Source of the DNA: JANSWY01 sp965228955
Lineage (GTDB): Bacteria; Bacteroidota; Bacteroidia; Cytophagales; Cyclobacteriaceae
Length of the DNA stretch: 64,000 bases
Assembly: GCA_965228955.1 (NCBI GenBank)
Contig: OZ245848.1
Span: forward strand, 4,464,001-4,528,000
Direction: 5' to 3'
Shown: positions 34,784 through 44,392 of the stretch, in pieces
Numbering within the stretch: the stretch's first letter is position 1
Layout: every line of letters begins with the position of its first letter
Program-made: the position numbers and the translations under genes
Notes under the pieces: generated by a model
Told to the model about the DNA's origin: nothing
Database searches by the model: none
The model's input: the letters and a program-made list of their open reading frames with translations, nothing else

Positions 34784-36367
34784 CTAAAACCGATAGTCCA
34801 AGTTTATTTGAAAATTTAGGGTTTCTCCTCCCCTTTCATCATCAGCATACCAATTTGAATGGCGAGAATAAATTAACCTACCTTGAAACGAAAATTTATC
34901 AAGATGATGAACAGCACTAGCGATATAATTCAATTGATACTCAGCGGGCGCTGGGTTTTGACCACCGAATACCCGGACTAAATGATCATCATTAAACCGG
35001 ATTCTTTCAGCTTCCAATCCAAACCTTGATTTTGGTGTATACAGGTGAAAACCAACCCAATTACTATTTGATCCAGGTCCAATTCCTGCTCCCAGCAGTT
35101 GGCCATCATGTGTGTATCCTTTCAAATTCACATTATGTATGTAATAGGTTGGGTTACCCGGTCCTGTTACTTGCTTGACTTGATTAGCTCCCAAAACAGT
35201 ACCTTCATAACCAACCTTCAAAACATTCTGATCTCCAATATCAACTAATTTACTAAAGCCAATGGTATAAGCCCTGCCTCTATCAGGGTATCTTACAAAC
35301 TCCAAAAAATTTCCGGGAAAATCATTTTTTGCAAACTCCATGTACACTTCAAATCCTTCTCTAGGGAAAGTCCACTTTGCAAAAATTGACACCATTTGAT
35401 CAAAAAAGTCATTACTTACTCTATTTGAATCAATTTGAGTATCTAGTCTCCTGTTAAATGTAACGAATTGCGCAAAAGCATCTTGCAATTCCGCTCCTTC
35501 CATATCACGATAGAACGACCGGTTAACACCAACACTGAGTGACCTCATGAATGAAGGTCTGTATCCAAGAACCAGGCCGCCAAACAAATTTTTATCATTT
35601 TCAGATACACTATCGAAGTAATTAGATTCTGACAGAATACCCCAGTAACTTTTAACTTCAATAGTTCCTAATTTAGTTACCAAAGGAGTATATGTTCCAA
35701 GGTCAACATGTGGAAATCCAGCACCTTGTTTACTCATTATTATGGGGTTTCGTTGACTGGGCCCCCAAGTCATGTTTTGAGTAGAAGCTCCGATTGTCCA
35801 ATTATTGTGAATAAACCTCAGCTCAGACTGCCCAGGGAATAATTTAACTAAAGCATCATCTCCATATCTTTGTACATAGTCTATCCTATATGCCAGCGGA
35901 TAAGAAAATTCTGATTTATCTCCCACAACTTCACGAATCTCAAATGGCCGGTTTTGTGAATAGTTAAAGATGGGATTTAACCGTATAACCAAATTCTTAG
36001 AAACAAAATTCACTCCTGCCGCCAATGCAAGATTGTTACCTTTTCCAGACCATATTGGACCATCGTTGTAGGACCAAGGCATTGTATAGTTTACGCCACT
36101 TATAAGGCTGATATTAGAAAAATTAACAGATTTTTCATTAAAATCTTCAATTTTATAATTCTCTCCCCAGACATTCCACTCGAGGCTATCTCTTTGAACA
36201 TAGAAATTGGTAATTGCAGGAAATATTCCAATTGAAGATATCTCTGAATAATTTTTCAAATTCATCAGAGCCACATAATCATCATGGTAATTTCCTGGAA
36301 CAGTGACCTGAGCTGAGCTTCGTACTGCAAGAAGTACAATGACTATAGAAAATATTATCTTCTTCAT
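34784..36367 (-). CDS. Capsule assembly Wzi-like outer membrane protein
   Basis: 527 residues with a signal peptide ending near residue 19 (VRSSAQ). The mature protein is beta-rich, with alternating strands and aromatic ends (final LNFQINLDYRF). The pattern, including NMTWGPSQRNPIIMSKQGAGF, matches the Wzi family, an 18-strand barrel that binds surface polysaccharide at the outer membrane. No polysaccharide genes are next to it, so the linked glycan is unknown. Confidence 0.75.
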   Translation of the reverse strand: MKKIIFSIVIVLLAVRSSAQVTVPGNYHDDYVALMNLKNYSEISSIGIFPAITNFYVQRDSLEWNVWGENYKIEDFNEKSVNFSNISLISGVNYTMPWSYNDGPIWSGKGNNLALAAGVNFVSKNLVIRLNPIFNYSQNRPFEIREVVGDKSEFSYPLAYRIDYVQRYGDDALVKLFPGQSELRFIHNNWTIGASTQNMTWGPSQRNPIIMSKQGAGFPHVDLGTYTPLVTKLGTIEVKSYWGILSESNYFDSVSENDKNLFGGLVLGYRPSFMRSLSVGVNRSFYRDMEGAELQDAFAQFVTFNRRLDTQIDSNRVSNDFFDQMVSIFAKWTFPREGFEVYMEFAKNDFPGNFLEFVRYPDRGRAYTIGFSKLVDIGDQNVLKVGYEGTVLGANQVKQVTGPGNPTYYIHNVNLKGYTHDGQLLGAGIGPGSNSNWVGFHLYTPKSRFGLEAERIRFNDDHLVRVFGGQNPAPAEYQLNYIASAVHHLDKFSFQGRLIYSRHSNWYADDERGGETLNFQINLDYRF

Positions 36368-36440
36368 ATTAAGAATAGATCATGGATATAGTGATCCAAA
36401 GATATGAACTGCAAACGACTTAGAATAGTTTTTTAATAAG

Positions 36441-36524
36441 TGCCCAGGGCGGGAGTCGAACCCGCACGCCCTAAAGGACACATGGCCCTCAACCATGCCT
36501 GTCTACCAATTCCAGCACCTGGGC
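36441..36524 (-). tRNA. tRNA-Leu (anticodon GAG)
   Basis: An 84-base minus-strand gene with perfect GCCCAGG/CCTGGGC acceptor pairing, GCGGG-TTCGACT-CCCGC T arm, a long variable arm, and anticodon loop TTGAGGG giving GAG. The discriminator is A. Confidence 0.95.
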
Positions 36525-36576
36525 TTCACTGAAAGGATGGCAAAAATAATTGAATATTTGGAAAGTGAAAATCTAA

Positions 36577-37545
36577 TTATACCACTCTCCAAAGAGAATC
36601 TACAAAATAGTTATTTTCATCAGTAAAATGCTGCACTAACTCAAAGCCGCTTTCCTCAGCAAATTGCTCCAATTCATCAAGATCAAATTTCTTGGATATC
36701 TCCATATGAATTGCTTCCCAAGCTTTAAAATGGAATTTTTCGCTAAGACCTGCTATGTAAACTTCCTGATCTTCAGTGCTAATCAGATAACTTCTGCACT
36801 CTCCTGTACCAGGATCGTAGTAAGGGTAGTGCTGAAATTTTGAGATGTCAAAATCAGCATCAAACTCATTATTTATTCTGGTAAGCAAATTCAGATTAAA
36901 ATCTCTTGTTACACCTTTAGAGTCATTATAAGCTTTTAAAATCTTTGATGGATCCTTTTTAAGATCAGCTCCCAGCAGAAAATAGTCTCCTTTTGTTAGA
37001 CTAGACCTGAGTTGCTTAAGAAATTGAACCGCTATTTCACTATTAAAATTACCAATATTGGAGCCCATGAATATCACCACTTTGTGATGATGATCTTCAT
37101 TTTCAATACTGTTGAGCATTGCAAAATAATCCCCAACTAGTGGCCTTACATTCAAATCTGGGATTTCCTTGATCAACGAACTCTCCAGCTGATCCAAAAC
37201 GTTGGAAGATATATCAATTGGTGAATACTCAAAATCCACGTTTTGACTTACGAAATGCTTTAATAAAATTTTTGTTTTGTAACCGTCACCAGCGCCGAGT
37301 TCATATAAATGAAATCCTCCATTCTCATTGACCGCATTAAGAATGTTCTGCTTTTCGTTTGAAAGTATATTGAATTCAGTTCTAGTAAGATAATATTCAT
37401 CCAACTCCATAATTTGCTGAAAAAGATCATCTCCAATGGCATCATAGAAATATTTTGATGGTAGACGTTTTGGTAGTGAAGAAAGCCCATCAATAATGTC
37501 TCTGGCAAAATTTACATTTACTGGTTTAATTGTTGTGTCCTGCAT
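36577..37545 (-). CDS. egtD: L-histidine N-alpha-methyltransferase
   Basis: 322 residues from the ATG at 37545; a TTG start at 37566 is possible. The enzyme trimethylates histidine to hercynine, the first step of ergothioneine synthesis. Visible: YYLTRTE at 51-57 (substrate pocket), the SAM-binding YELGAGDGYKT at 81-91, FMGSNIGNF, and C-terminal HMEISKKF. This matches the EgtD/DUF2260 family in length and order. It follows egtB by 17 bases on the same strand, the usual pairing. Confidence 0.9.
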   Translation of the reverse strand: MQDTTIKPVNVNFARDIIDGLSSLPKRLPSKYFYDAIGDDLFQQIMELDEYYLTRTEFNILSNEKQNILNAVNENGGFHLYELGAGDGYKTKILLKHFVSQNVDFEYSPIDISSNVLDQLESSLIKEIPDLNVRPLVGDYFAMLNSIENEDHHHKVVIFMGSNIGNFNSEIAVQFLKQLRSSLTKGDYFLLGADLKKDPSKILKAYNDSKGVTRDFNLNLLTRINNEFDADFDISKFQHYPYYDPGTGECRSYLISTEDQEVYIAGLSEKFHFKAWEAIHMEISKKFDLDELEQFAEESGFELVQHFTDENNYFVDSLWRVV

Positions 37546-37562
37546 TAAATTGTTGTTGTGGA

Positions 37563-38834
37563 TCAAACATGCTTAGCAAGTCTGATACCGTTGAAAAACC
37601 ATTTTAAATATGGATGAAAAAAATTTCTATATGTATGTCTGATATGGTCTCGAGGCGTTGCACATGATCCACCTTTAAGAACCATTTGGTTGACCATGAA
37701 TTTACCATTGTATTCACCGATAGCTCCCTCTGCAGTTTGAAAACCCGGGTAAGCACTATAATTGCTACTAGTCCATTCCCAAACGTCTCCAAAAAACTGA
37801 TAGCTTTCGTTACCAGGGCTTTTAGGTGTATAATTTTCTGACTCTACAAAATTTGCACTTAGCGGAACACTAGGTTCGTAAATTTTCGCAGCTACTTCCC
37901 ATTCAAATTCTGTAGGTAGCCTGAATCCCTTCCATCGTGCGTACGCATCTGCCTCATAATAACTTACATGTGTTACCGGAGCATTCATATCTAGCGGAAC
38001 CAAACCACCAGAAAGACTAAAGTAATACCACTCCCCATTCAGGAAATACCAGTGCATCGGATGTTTCTGATTAGTCTCATTCACCCAAGCCCAAGCCTCC
38101 ATGAACCAGTACTTGAATTCCTTATATCCTCCAGCATCTATAAACTCAAGGTACTCGCCATTTGTAACCAGACGATCCATGATTTCATACTTATGGAGAT
38201 ATACCTTGTGAGCCCCTAGCTCATTATCAAAGCAAAAACCATGATCTTTATTACCCACCTCGTAAGTACCTTCATCAACTTCTAAAAATCTAGCTTCCTT
38301 ATAAATAGAGTTAGCAACACTTTTGTCAGTGAATTTTGGAAACAAAGGGTATTGATTAAGAATGTACTTTATATCGTACAAAAGCAATTCCTGATGTTGC
38401 TGCTCATGCTGGAGTCCCAATTGAATGGTATAAACAAGATCAGTTGAAATATCATTTGCAGATTCTAGAAATTTATTTACATGCTCATTTACATATGACC
38501 TATACTGCTTTATCTCCTCAACTGTAGGTCTTGTCATGAAACCTCTGTTCGGGCGCTGAACACGCTCGCCAACAGACTCATAATAACTATTGAAAAGAAA
38601 GTTGTAATCCTTATGAAAAACAGTATATCCTGGGGAATATGGCCCCAGAACAAATTCCTCAAAGAACCAGGTAGTGTGAGCTAAATGCCATTTCGGCGGG
38701 CTTACATCCACAACTGGCTGAACCACAAAATCTTCAGTTTTAAGGTTTCTCGTAAGATATTCCGATTGATTTCTAACCGAATTGAATTTGGCTAGTAGAT
38801 CTTTGGTCTGAGTATTCTCAGCAACGGGTAGCAT
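37563..38834 (-). CDS. egtB: Ergothioneine biosynthesis sulfoxide synthase
   Basis: 423 residues from the ATG at 38834 (a TTG start 27 bases upstream is possible). Non-heme iron enzyme that joins hercynine to a sulfur donor. It has a DinB-like N-terminal domain with His50 in WHLAHTTWFFE and His143/His147 in HEQQHQE, the likely three-histidine iron site, and a C-terminal formylglycine-enzyme-like domain (GDVWEWTSS, GGSCATPRDHIRHTYRNFF, NGIRLAKHV). No EgtC glutamine amidotransferase is next to it, so it may use cysteine directly. First gene of a two-gene unit with egtD. Confidence 0.9.
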   Translation of the reverse strand: MLPVAENTQTKDLLAKFNSVRNQSEYLTRNLKTEDFVVQPVVDVSPPKWHLAHTTWFFEEFVLGPYSPGYTVFHKDYNFLFNSYYESVGERVQRPNRGFMTRPTVEEIKQYRSYVNEHVNKFLESANDISTDLVYTIQLGLQHEQQHQELLLYDIKYILNQYPLFPKFTDKSVANSIYKEARFLEVDEGTYEVGNKDHGFCFDNELGAHKVYLHKYEIMDRLVTNGEYLEFIDAGGYKEFKYWFMEAWAWVNETNQKHPMHWYFLNGEWYYFSLSGGLVPLDMNAPVTHVSYYEADAYARWKGFRLPTEFEWEVAAKIYEPSVPLSANFVESENYTPKSPGNESYQFFGDVWEWTSSNYSAYPGFQTAEGAIGEYNGKFMVNQMVLKGGSCATPRDHIRHTYRNFFHPYLKWFFNGIRLAKHV

Positions 38835-38959
38835 ATTATTGCTTGCTTGGTAAATTCCCAAGTTAATGGATATTAGTGAAACAAAACAATAATTTATTAC
38901 GAAATCCGAAATAAACTAGTTGTAAAAATTTGGCCTGCAGTAGTAGTTGGTCGGCTGGC

Positions 38960-39727
38960 TTACTGATTGAGCCATTTTTTGAATGGACCGGATCTTTCCA
39001 CACTTACCACCACATCCATGGCGTTTGGCGGTTCCGGCAGCAATTCAACTTTAACTCTACTTTTAGAGTACGCAACCATTCTTTGGATTGCATCATAACC
39101 GATTATATACTTTCGGTTAATCCTGTAGAACTTTTTAGGGTTTAATTTTCCTTCTAACTCACCCAGATTGGTGTTGATGATATGCTGTTTACCATCTCTG
39201 TTTACAAGGTAGGTGTATCTATCTTCACTGAAAAAGTACGCAACTTCAGAAACAGGGATAGATTCAATCCTTTCTCCCAAAGTGACGATGAAACGTTCCT
39301 GAAACTCAGATTCAGAACCTGGTCTCAGAGTTTTTAGAAGCTCCTGAATGTTTGGTTGATCTTCCTCCCTATCATGGAGATCTTTATACTTATCTAACGC
39401 TTTCTTTAATTCCTGTTCGTCAATTGGCTTCAGTAAATAATCGATACTATTTTGCTTGAAAGCCTGTATTGCGTAATTATCGTATGCTGTTGTGATGATG
39501 ATTGGTGTGGTGATATCCAGCTTTTCAAAAATTTCAAAACTCAGGCCATCACCCAGTTGAATATCTGATAGAATAAGATCCACCTCATTTTCCTCAAGCC
39601 ATTCTACTGAGGAAGCTACACTTTCTTTCTTGGCTACAACATTTACCTCACTATCCAAGGAGGTGATCACCTGTTCAAGGTCATCAGCTGCCATTGGTTC
39701 ATCCTCTATTATCAGAATATTCAGCAT
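38960..39727 (-). CDS. LytTR-family response regulator
   Basis: 255 residues: receiver domain ~1-120 with Asp55 in ILSDIQLGDG and the Lys of YLLKPIDE, then LytTR ~140-250 (VAYFFSEDRYTYLV, FYRINRKYIIGYDAI). The usual IPLS near the LytTR C-terminus is not seen; the C-terminus reads VERSGPFKKWLNQ. The partner kinase lies 11 bases upstream. Targets unknown. Confidence 0.9.
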   Translation of the reverse strand: MLNILIIEDEPMAADDLEQVITSLDSEVNVVAKKESVASSVEWLEENEVDLILSDIQLGDGLSFEIFEKLDITTPIIITTAYDNYAIQAFKQNSIDYLLKPIDEQELKKALDKYKDLHDREEDQPNIQELLKTLRPGSESEFQERFIVTLGERIESIPVSEVAYFFSEDRYTYLVNRDGKQHIINTNLGELEGKLNPKKFYRINRKYIIGYDAIQRMVAYSKSRVKVELLPEPPNAMDVVVSVERSGPFKKWLNQ

Positions 39728-39738
39728 ACTTTCTAAAA

Positions 39739-40755
39739 TTAAGGCATTGATTCCAATATCGGAATTTTTGCAACATAAAAGTTACCTTCCACATTGAAGG
39801 CAGGTTCTTTATCAGTTAAATATTTAAGCCGCTCCCGCAGATTCTCCTGCCCCACTCGGGTTGAAGGCATAGGCTTTAGTTTAGGCTGGTAGGTATTCTT
39901 GACTACAAAGTAGCCCTCTTCTATGGTTAAAATTACATCCAAAGGTTTCTCCTTTGAAACAATATTGTGTTTAATGGCATTTTCCACTAATAACTGGCCA
40001 GATACACTTGGGATTTTGTATTCCAAATCACTCCCTACTATACTACTCTCGTAATTGAGAGCATCTTTAAACCTCACCTTTTGGAGGTAAATGTAATTTT
40101 CAAGAAATGACATTTCCTGGTGAAGTGTCACAAGATTCTCTTCGTTATGCTCAAGTAAGTATCTATAAACTGAAGATAATTTTTGAATAAATCCCCTTGC
40201 ATCTGGATTACTAGGCACCATGGCATGTAGGATATTCAAGCAGTTGAACAAGAAATGTGGATTTACCTGCTTTCGAAGGTTCTCCAGTTGAGCACGTATA
40301 TATTCTTTTTCTTGTCTTTCAGTCTTGATTAATAATTCTTCTTTCTCTGAAGTTAAAGCTCTGTTCTCTACTCTTAGTCGATAAGCCTCCAGCGCTTTGT
40401 TGATGATGATTTTCATTTCATCATAACTCCAGGGTTTAGAAATGTAATGATAGATTTGGCCTTTATTAATAGCATCAATTACCGCCTTCATATCACTATA
40501 TCCAGTCACAAGAATTCTAATCGCATCAGGAGTAATTTGAAGGGACCTTTCCAGAAACTCGACACCCGACATCTCAGGCATTCTTTGATCTGTGATGATC
40601 ATGCAAATTTCAGGGTTATCCTGAAGAATCATCAGAGCTTCTTTTCCCGAAAGGGCAGTTAATATTGAATACTCTCTTCTAAATGCAGACTTGAAGTAAT
40701 CACAGTTCCCTTTTTCGTCATCCACATAAAGAATTTTCTCGTCTATCTTTTCCAA
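39739..40755 (-). CDS. Soluble receiver-histidine kinase hybrid (REC + LytS-type kinase)
   Basis: 338 residues without signal peptide or membrane helix. Residues 1-120 form a receiver domain with Asp56 in ITDQRMPEMSG and Lys in ISKPWSYDE; a coiled coil ~125-160 leads to the phospho-acceptor His167 in VNPHFLFNCLNILHAM, then an ATPase with VENAIKHNIVS. The N-terminal receiver suggests that another kinase controls this kinase, making it a relay point feeding the LytTR regulator downstream. Confidence 0.85.
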   Translation of the reverse strand: MEKIDEKILYVDDEKGNCDYFKSAFRREYSILTALSGKEALMILQDNPEICMIITDQRMPEMSGVEFLERSLQITPDAIRILVTGYSDMKAVIDAINKGQIYHYISKPWSYDEMKIIINKALEAYRLRVENRALTSEKEELLIKTERQEKEYIRAQLENLRKQVNPHFLFNCLNILHAMVPSNPDARGFIQKLSSVYRYLLEHNEENLVTLHQEMSFLENYIYLQKVRFKDALNYESSIVGSDLEYKIPSVSGQLLVENAIKHNIVSKEKPLDVILTIEEGYFVVKNTYQPKLKPMPSTRVGQENLRERLKYLTDKEPAFNVEGNFYVAKIPILESMP

Positions 40756-41028
40756 GTGGTTATCATTATCCTCGAATTTCTAAAATATAAAAATTTCCAG
40801 AGATTCCGTCCTGTTCATCCCAAATTTTAGTCCTTTCTGCGAGATTCTCTTCGAATATGCAACAATTCAACAACCTGTGTGTTGAATAACCGGGTATACA
40901 TTGATTTATAGCAGGTAACAGATTTCATCGAAACAATATTTTGGTATGCTAGCCGACTATAATGTAAGACTCATCGAAAAGAATATCAAAAAGGGCAACT
41001 TTACACACACGTTTACGATTTTTGTAGA

Positions 41029-41721
41029 ATGATTACGGACGATTTGATAACAGACGGAGGACCAATTTATGCTGAAACAACAGATTTGAGCAGCTTCATT
41101 GTTGAGCCCTGGAACTCAATCACTTCTCTGGCTATAGTAGCTCCCGCAATTTATTGGGCGTTCAAACTGAGAGGACATGACTTCAAAAGCTATGGTTTTA
41201 TGTGGTACTGTATTCCTCTATTAATTTTAGGTGGCCTGGGAAGCACTCTTTTCCATGGACTTAGAAACTCGGAATTCTTTTTGTACATGGATGTTCTTCC
41301 TACAGCAATCCTAACACTCTCGGTAGCTATTTATTTCTGGATAAAAATATTACCGAAATGGGGCTATACATTTGTGATTTTTGTACCGTCATTCATTCTA
41401 CGTTATATGCTGTTTGACTGGTTCTCTGATCACACAGCTGCTAACATTGCTTATTTCATTACCGGTACACTGATTTTCCTTCCAATCCTAATTTATTTAC
41501 ACAGGATTAACTATTTCAGTGCGCGCTGGATTCTCCTTTCAATACTTATGTTAGTTGTATCGTTATTCTTTCGAGAAATCGATACAAGAGGTTGGTTCCA
41601 ATTTCCAATGGGCACTCATTTTCTATGGCACATATTTAGTGGTGTAGGTGCTTATTATTTAGCCAAGTTCTTGTTTCTATTGAGATCTCGAGAACTTAGT
41701 GTTGCCATAAGTAAAAATTAA
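41029..41721 (+). CDS. CREST-superfamily membrane hydrolase, alkaline ceramidase-like
   Basis: 230 residues with about seven membrane helices. The CREST zinc-hydrolase signature is complete: Ser72-x3-His76 in GSTLFHGL, Asp88 in YMDVLP, and His197-x3-His201 in THFLWHIFSG. Near the N-terminus ETTDLSSFIVEPWNSITSL matches the alkaline ceramidase pattern (calcium-site Glu residues, then AEFWNT-like). This predicts amide hydrolysis of ceramide or a related N-acylated lipid. It sits between two minus-strand units, alone, but the same window encodes a likely ceramide-type lipid operon at 3444-10488. Function is inference; the motif set is seen. Confidence 0.75.
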   Translation: MITDDLITDGGPIYAETTDLSSFIVEPWNSITSLAIVAPAIYWAFKLRGHDFKSYGFMWYCIPLLILGGLGSTLFHGLRNSEFFLYMDVLPTAILTLSVAIYFWIKILPKWGYTFVIFVPSFILRYMLFDWFSDHTAANIAYFITGTLIFLPILIYLHRINYFSARWILLSILMLVVSLFFREIDTRGWFQFPMGTHFLWHIFSGVGAYYLAKFLFLLRSRELSVAISKN

Positions 41722-41737
41722 TCCGTATCTCGCAGTA

Positions 41738-42922
41738 TTAGTACAGCAATTCGAAGACTTCTCCAGAGGCATACAGGTCTTTACCTTTTGGCAACATGAG
41801 AATTCCACTCATTTTGGCTAAAGTCATCAAGTCACCCGAACCTCCGGTTTTAACAGGGAACGCCTTAATCTGTCCCGAATCAAATTCAATAGTTACCGGT
41901 AAGTGATAAGTAAGATCTGGTTTGAAAATAACATCCTCCTGAAGAATTGCAGTCACTTTCGGAACACTTATGCTTTGACTTGCATTAAACCATTCCAGGA
42001 AATATGTTTTGTAGCATACATAAGCAGATACCGGGTTGCCCGGAAACCCAAATACAACTTTCCCATTTTTGCTGGTACCAAACCACATCGGTTTACCAGG
42101 TCTCTGAGAGATTTTATGGAATTGCTTTTCGATACCTAGCTCCTCAAGCACTTCAGGTAAGAAATCTTTTTTACCTCTGGACACACCTCCACTGAAGATT
42201 AACACATCAAATTCAGTTAATAAATCTGAAATGTTGGTTTTCAATTGATCTTTATCATCAAGAAAATGTCGCTCCTCTCCATGGATACTAATCTTGCTTA
42301 ATTCCGAGAGAATAGTATAAGTATTTGACCTTCTGATTTGAAAAGACTCAGGAGTTTGGTCAACATCAACCAATTCATCTCCCGTGGAAACTACTACAAC
42401 TTTGGGCAATGCATTAACTGAAACCTGACTTTTTCCAACAGTTGCCAGTAAGCTTATATCTGCAGTATCCAGAAGTTTCCCCTTTGAAAGAATCACTTGA
42501 CCCTTTTCAGAATCGGAGGCTTGTTTATGGACATTTTGCCCCTTGTTTATGAGTTCTAGATTGATGGTTGCAATTTTATTTTCAATAGAGATGTCTTCAT
42601 ATCTGATTACTGTATCTGTGCCTTCAGGTAAAACGGCACCTGTCATCACTTCAAAGCAATCTGATGTATCCTCCAACTCAAGCTGTGGTGATCCCGCAAG
42701 TTGTATTCCTATCATTGCAAAACTTCTTACACCTTCTTGAAATTTTGAAGATGCGATTGCAATGCCATCCATAGCGACTCTGTTAAATGGCGGAAAATCT
42801 CTATCTGCTTCAATATCTTCTTCCAAGACTCTACCAGCCGCTTTTCGGAAATCGACTAATTCGGTATAAAATGAATTACTTTTACTTCGAACAATTTCTT
42901 TTGCTTCCTCAACAGTAATCAT
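41738..42922 (-). CDS. moeA: Molybdopterin molybdotransferase
   Basis: 394 residues. Inserts molybdate into molybdopterin-AMP. Seen: DRDFPPFNRVAMDGIAI, the TGAVLPEGTDTVIRYED block, VVSTGDELV, FSGGVSRGKKDF and the FGFPGNPVSAYVCY loop, all typical of MoeA. Last gene in a minus-strand molybdenum cofactor operon, following moaC by 3 bases. Confidence 0.95.
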   Translation of the reverse strand: MITVEEAKEIVRSKSNSFYTELVDFRKAAGRVLEEDIEADRDFPPFNRVAMDGIAIASSKFQEGVRSFAMIGIQLAGSPQLELEDTSDCFEVMTGAVLPEGTDTVIRYEDISIENKIATINLELINKGQNVHKQASDSEKGQVILSKGKLLDTADISLLATVGKSQVSVNALPKVVVVSTGDELVDVDQTPESFQIRRSNTYTILSELSKISIHGEERHFLDDKDQLKTNISDLLTEFDVLIFSGGVSRGKKDFLPEVLEELGIEKQFHKISQRPGKPMWFGTSKNGKVVFGFPGNPVSAYVCYKTYFLEWFNASQSISVPKVTAILQEDVIFKPDLTYHLPVTIEFDSGQIKAFPVKTGGSGDLMTLAKMSGILMLPKGKDLYASGEVFELLY

Positions 42923-42925
42923 ATC

Positions 42926-43396
42926 CTAATCTCTTGAAAAATCTCTTTTACCACCACTTTTTTGAAGCAATTTAGTCTCTGCAATTATAATGTCATGCGA
43001 CAATGCCTTACACATATCATAAATGGTTAAACATGCTACATTGGCTCCTGTTAAAGCCTCCATTTCTACTCCAGTATTTGATTTAGTCTTTACGGTGCAC
43101 AACACTTTTATTGAATTCTCTTCCGGGATTATCTCAAAATCACATCCGGAAATAGGGATATTATGACAAAGTGGAATCAAGTCCCATGTCTTCTTTACAG
43201 CTATGGTTCCTGCAATTTTGGCTGTAGTGAAGATCCCACCCTTCTTGGTCAGGAAATTATCCTTTGCCAGTTCTTGGAATACCTCTTCTGGAAATTGAAC
43301 AATAGCTTGAGCAGTAGCAACACGTAAGGAATCTTTTTTCCCAGAAGTATCAACCATTTGAACTTCACCTTTATCATTTAAGTGTGTGACTCCCAT
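42926..43396 (-). CDS. moaC: Cyclic pyranopterin monophosphate synthase
   Basis: 156 residues. Acts after MoaA to form cyclic pyranopterin monophosphate. The family block is visible: MVDTSGKK at the N-terminus, KTWDLIPLCHNIPIS, and VEMEALTGANVACLTIYDMCKA. Starts one base inside the moaA stop and lies 3 bases from moeA. Confidence 0.95.
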   Translation of the reverse strand: MGVTHLNDKGEVQMVDTSGKKDSLRVATAQAIVQFPEEVFQELAKDNFLTKKGGIFTTAKIAGTIAVKKTWDLIPLCHNIPISGCDFEIIPEENSIKVLCTVKTKSNTGVEMEALTGANVACLTIYDMCKALSHDIIIAETKLLQKSGGKRDFSRD

Positions 43397-44379
43397 TATC
43401 CTCCAATTTTTGTCATTGATTCCTTAATACTTCTATTTGCCTGAGCCTCAAACCCGTCCTTAGCACGTTTTTGAATCATATTTACAATTTGCTTTTTGAT
43501 TTCATATTCATCAGTGCCTGACCGTAGTAGCTCCTTCAAATCCAATACATTTTCTCCGTATAAACAAGTACGCATCATACCATGATGAGAAACTCTAACC
43601 CGATTGCAAGTCCCACAAAATGTCCTGCTGAAAGAAGGAATAATACCAAACTTACCTTCATGGCCCTCTACCTGATAAAGAGACGAAGTAGAGCTCTCCG
43701 GGACAGGCAACTGCTTGCAATTGGTATAGAGGTTAGTAATGTGATCCAGAATCTTAACGTGATTCCATTTAATTCCTGTGAAGTCTCGACTAGCTCCGTT
43801 AAACGGCATTTCCTCAAGAAATCTTACCGTTAACGGATTATCCTTAGTAAACTCAACAAATGATTGAATCTCCTGAATATTTTTATCTGGCATCACCACG
43901 CAATTCACCTTTACATCAAACCCATATTTTATGATCAAATCCAGGTTTTTCATGACTGTCGTGAAATTGTCTCTTCGAGTTATTTCCTTGAATGTATCTC
44001 GGTCAAGAGAATCTAAACTTAAATTGATGGTTCGAACCTTACTGGCTTTTAAGGTTCGCAGCTGCTCCTCATTCAAGACGCTTCCATTAGTAGTAATAGA
44101 AATTTCATCAAGACCCCTTAAACCTGATACTTCTTGAATTAACTCCATCAGGCCATCCCTTACAAATGGCTCCCCACCAGTGAATCTCACTTTATCAACT
44201 CCCATCTCAGAAAAAATTCTGATAAGTTGACTCATTTCCGGGAAGGTCAATAAATTCTTCTTGTGCTCAAATTGCAAACCTTGCTCAGGCATACAATAGG
44301 TACATCTTAAATTACATCGATCAGTAACAGATATCCTTAAGTAATTGATTGGGCGGTTATGATTATCGGTTAATTGCAT
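43396..44379 (-). CDS. moaA: GTP 3',8-cyclase
   Basis: About 327 residues from the ATG at 44379 (an upstream in-frame start at 44427 overlaps moaE and is less likely). Radical SAM enzyme: Cys22/Cys26/Cys29 in TDRCNLRCTYCM, RFTGGEPFVR, a second iron-sulfur site with RTFCGTCNRVR and CLYGEN, and a C-terminal GG tail. Converts GTP in the first step of molybdopterin synthesis. Follows moaE by 13 bases. Confidence 0.95.
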   Translation of the reverse strand: MQLTDNHNRPINYLRISVTDRCNLRCTYCMPEQGLQFEHKKNLLTFPEMSQLIRIFSEMGVDKVRFTGGEPFVRDGLMELIQEVSGLRGLDEISITTNGSVLNEEQLRTLKASKVRTINLSLDSLDRDTFKEITRRDNFTTVMKNLDLIIKYGFDVKVNCVVMPDKNIQEIQSFVEFTKDNPLTVRFLEEMPFNGASRDFTGIKWNHVKILDHITNLYTNCKQLPVPESSTSSLYQVEGHEGKFGIIPSFSRTFCGTCNRVRVSHHGMMRTCLYGENVLDLKELLRSGTDEYEIKKQIVNMIQKRAKDGFEAQANRSIKESMTKIGG

Positions 44380-44392
44380 TCCATTCCAAAAA

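Noticed and set aside
36441..36524. tRNA-Leu as a prophage or island attachment site
   Set aside because: No integrase, no partial tRNA copy and no change in gene content nearby.
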